DNA of 64,000 nucleotides, from positions 1-64,000 of IMG/VR virus record IMGVR_UViG_3300025012_000053; one strand, 5' to 3'. The notes under the pieces were generated by a model, which was not told the DNA's origin, did no database searches, and saw only the letters and a list, made by a program, of their open reading frames with translations. Position numbers and translations under genes: made by a program. Source of the stretch: a virus. Positions 62,764-64,000 of the stretch are shown one piece after another. Numbering within the stretch: the first letter of the stretch is position 1; each line of letters starts with the position of its first letter.

Positions 62764-63068
62764 ATTTTTTTCATTATTAAATTCTTAAATATTATAACTT
62801 TCTCAGCAGTATATGGAGTCCTGAAACTTGTACCAAAAGCATAGAATATAATATCTCTTGTCATAGTGTCATCATCTATATCCGGGTCAACCCAAAAAGC
62901 GCCGATCTCATTTTCATCAATATATAAATCAGTAAGTTTCTCTTTAACATCAAGATCTGCTTTTGTGACTTTGTTTTTCTCAAAGCCCATAGTCTCATTT
63001 TCATCCAGAAGTTTCTGTATCTTTTCTTTCTTTGAAGTATCGACAATATATATCTGTAGTAGTATCAT
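62760..63068 (-). CDS. Hypothetical protein in sugar cassette (102 aa)
   Basis: A soluble protein with an N-terminal strand-helix (LLQIYIVDTSKKEKIQKLLD) and an acidic stretch WVDPDIDDDTMTRD, with no identifiable family. It overlaps both neighbours by 4 nt, so it is probably a true gene within the same transcript. Role unknown. Confidence 0.5.
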   Translation of the reverse strand: MILLQIYIVDTSKKEKIQKLLDENETMGFEKNKVTKADLDVKEKLTDLYIDENEIGAFWVDPDIDDDTMTRDIIFYAFGTSFRTPYTAEKVIIFKNLIMKKI

Positions 63069-63343
63069 TTAATATAATATTTTGCATATTCATCAATCGC
63101 TTTATTGAAATTGATCAATCCCTGTTTTCCAGTAAACATTATATAAACTCTATCTGAAACTACAGGATCACAACCAATATAATAATTATCTCTTATTGTA
63201 GATAACTTGTTCTTCCAATTGATAGGTTGTACAAGTTGCATAGGGGCAAGTTTGACAGGTTCTTCTGGAATAAGTAGTTTTGGTGCAATAACACCAGCTG
63301 CTACAACTGCAGGGATTAACCTGAGAAATTTTCGTCTATCCAT
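63065..63343 (-). CDS. Small protein with twin-arginine-type N-terminus (92 aa)
   Basis: The N-terminus MDRRKFLRLIPAVVAAGVIA matches a Tat signal (RRKFL then a weakly hydrophobic Ala/Val helix ending near residue 22). The remaining ~65 residues contain GCDPVVSDRVYIMFTGKQG and a helical end; no cofactor site is evident. Tat export would imply a protein folded in the cytoplasm. Alternatively the segment may be a membrane-targeting peptide of a virion protein. It overlaps neighbours by 4 and 8 nt. Confidence 0.55.
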   Translation of the reverse strand: MDRRKFLRLIPAVVAAGVIAPKLLIPEEPVKLAPMQLVQPINWKNKLSTIRDNYYIGCDPVVSDRVYIMFTGKQGLINFNKAIDEYAKYYIK

Positions 63344-63719
63344 AAATTAATGAAATATCATATATCCCTAATTCTCTCCTTTTTTTTATTATCTCACCTA
63401 TTTCGATAGGCAGATACGCAGTTATTTCTGTAGACATCATAAAGTCATAAAAAACTTCTCGTGGTAAATATTCAGCAAAATGAAACATTATATCAGTACA
63501 TCGTTTTGACCATATAAAACATTCATTTAATTCTTTTCTGAATCGTTGTCTTTCGATATTTCTCTGTCTGAATTCTTCATGTATTTTTTCTCTGTTCGAT
63601 TCAATCTCAGACATACATTCACGATATTCTTTGTCTGATTTAATATTATTATTCATATCACTCCATTTAATATAAAAATAGATTGCAACGAATATTGGTA
63701 ATAAATATAATATTTCCAT
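63336..63719 (-). CDS. Membrane-anchored coiled-coil protein (127 aa)
   Basis: One N-terminal hydrophobic helix (MEILYLLPIFVAIYFYIKW) acts as an uncleaved anchor. A charged coiled coil (SEIESNREKIHEEFRQRNIE, residues ~38-70) and a mixed C-terminal half follow. No family is recognised. It overlaps the Tat-type gene by 8 nt. Confidence 0.5.
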   Translation of the reverse strand: MEILYLLPIFVAIYFYIKWSDMNNNIKSDKEYRECMSEIESNREKIHEEFRQRNIERQRFRKELNECFIWSKRCTDIMFHFAEYLPREVFYDFMMSTEITAYLPIEIGEIIKKRRELGIYDISLIYG

Positions 63720-63920
63720 TTAACTCATTGAATAATTAAAGATTCTTTTCTTTCCGCTTCTTCTCCTTCTGATAGTAGTTCCATTATGAATGATACTATA
63801 GAGGTTATCATTATGATCGAAATAAGATATAGAAGTTGCAATAAGATTCATAAACTGAATCTCCTCTACACACTGATAATAGTACTGTCCTGCCTCTTCT
63901 ATGTAATCAATCCTTATCAT
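63720..63920 (-). CDS. Small hypothetical protein (66 aa)
   Basis: A basic 66-residue protein with beta-hairpin character (YSIIHNGTTIRRRRSGKKRI). The RRRRSGKKR patch suggests nucleic acid binding. Its ATG overlaps the stop of the upstream gene (ATGA) and it ends directly before the next gene. No family is recognised. Confidence 0.45.
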   Translation of the reverse strand: MIRIDYIEEAGQYYYQCVEEIQFMNLIATSISYFDHNDNLYSIIHNGTTIRRRRSGKKRIFNYSMS

Positions 63921-64000
63921 TTTACTTCTTTAAAAAAATCATCAAATCCACTACCATCTCTCTTATCCGGCTGCCTGGTTTCTCTCCGGACTTTAACTTG
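63917..64000 (-). CDS. C-terminal end of a gene cut by the right window edge
   Basis: Only the last 27 codons are visible, ending GSGFDDFFKEVK before a TGA that overlaps the next ATG. The tail is Arg-rich and then acidic/Phe-rich, as in proteins that dock partners through a short C-terminal peptide (SSB-like). No more can be said without the rest of the gene. Confidence 0.6.
   Translation of the reverse strand, partial: QVKVRRETRQPDKRDGSGFDDFFKEVK

Noticed and set aside
1-64000. tRNA genes, CRISPR arrays, integrase or stop-codon reassignment
   Set aside because: Gaps are too short for tRNAs and none show cloverleaf features; no spaced direct repeats; no integrase motif; all genes read through with the standard code.

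Overview
The window looks like 64 kb of a tailed phage of Bacteroidetes, related to the crAss-like podoviruses. All recognisable genes lie on the minus strand, tightly packed and often overlapping by 1-50 nt, and no gap exceeds about 200 bp. The assignment rests on several signals. The gene order is portal, scaffold, major capsid protein, tail ring proteins, a large muzzle/nozzle, cargo proteins and a giant protein. The cargo protein begins with the IKIKxSHKG sequence I recall from crAss-like and other Bacteroidetes phages. FISUMP and Bacteroidetes-style fibronectin-like modules are present, and two intergenic sites match the Bacteroidetes TAnnTTTG promoter element. The standard genetic code works throughout. 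I see no tRNA, rRNA, CRISPR array or integrase.

Layout in the direction of transcription, from high to low coordinates. (1) 64000-54429 is an accessory and metabolic block: small membrane and exported proteins, two glycosyltransferase-like proteins, a B12-type and a SPASM-like radical SAM protein, a methyltransferase, a nucleotide-sugar dehydrogenase interrupted by an intein, an OB-fold protein with an SSB-like acidic tail, and a GroES-like co-chaperonin. (2) 54238-44546 is packaging and head: a possible winged-helix protein, an HU/IHF-like protein, a candidate small terminase, large terminase, portal, scaffold, major capsid protein and a head-associated protein. (3) 44546-38498 holds tail ring-type proteins, decoration proteins, a NUMOD1-like small protein and a 435-aa structural protein followed by a clear intrinsic terminator. 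(4) 38494-31060 holds adhesion and decoration proteins: ConA-like, collagen-like, leucine-rich-repeat and beta-structured proteins, plus a 790-aa multi-domain glycosyltransferase ending in a GT29 (sialyltransferase-type) domain.

(5) 31047-24587 is an envelope block: three Sec-exported fibre/beta-helix-like proteins, a lipoprotein, several membrane proteins, holin, amidase endolysin and a one-piece spanin. (6) 24570-15116 returns to the tail: further hub/ring proteins and a 2291-aa muzzle whose C-terminus carries nine fibronectin-like repeats and a FISUMP domain. (7) 15110-1 encodes proteins probably carried in the virion: two cargo-type proteins and a giant protein of more than 3589 residues with an SF1 helicase, an HExxH peptidase-like motif and a C-terminal region I tentatively compare with phage double-barrel RNA polymerases. 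The left edge of the window cuts this gene.

Together the genes suggest a phage that makes and probably glycosylates an elaborate adhesive virion surface, exports several proteins into the host envelope, lyses with amidase plus u-spanin, and injects a large enzymatic cargo. Family calls come from reading motifs; no database search was run.
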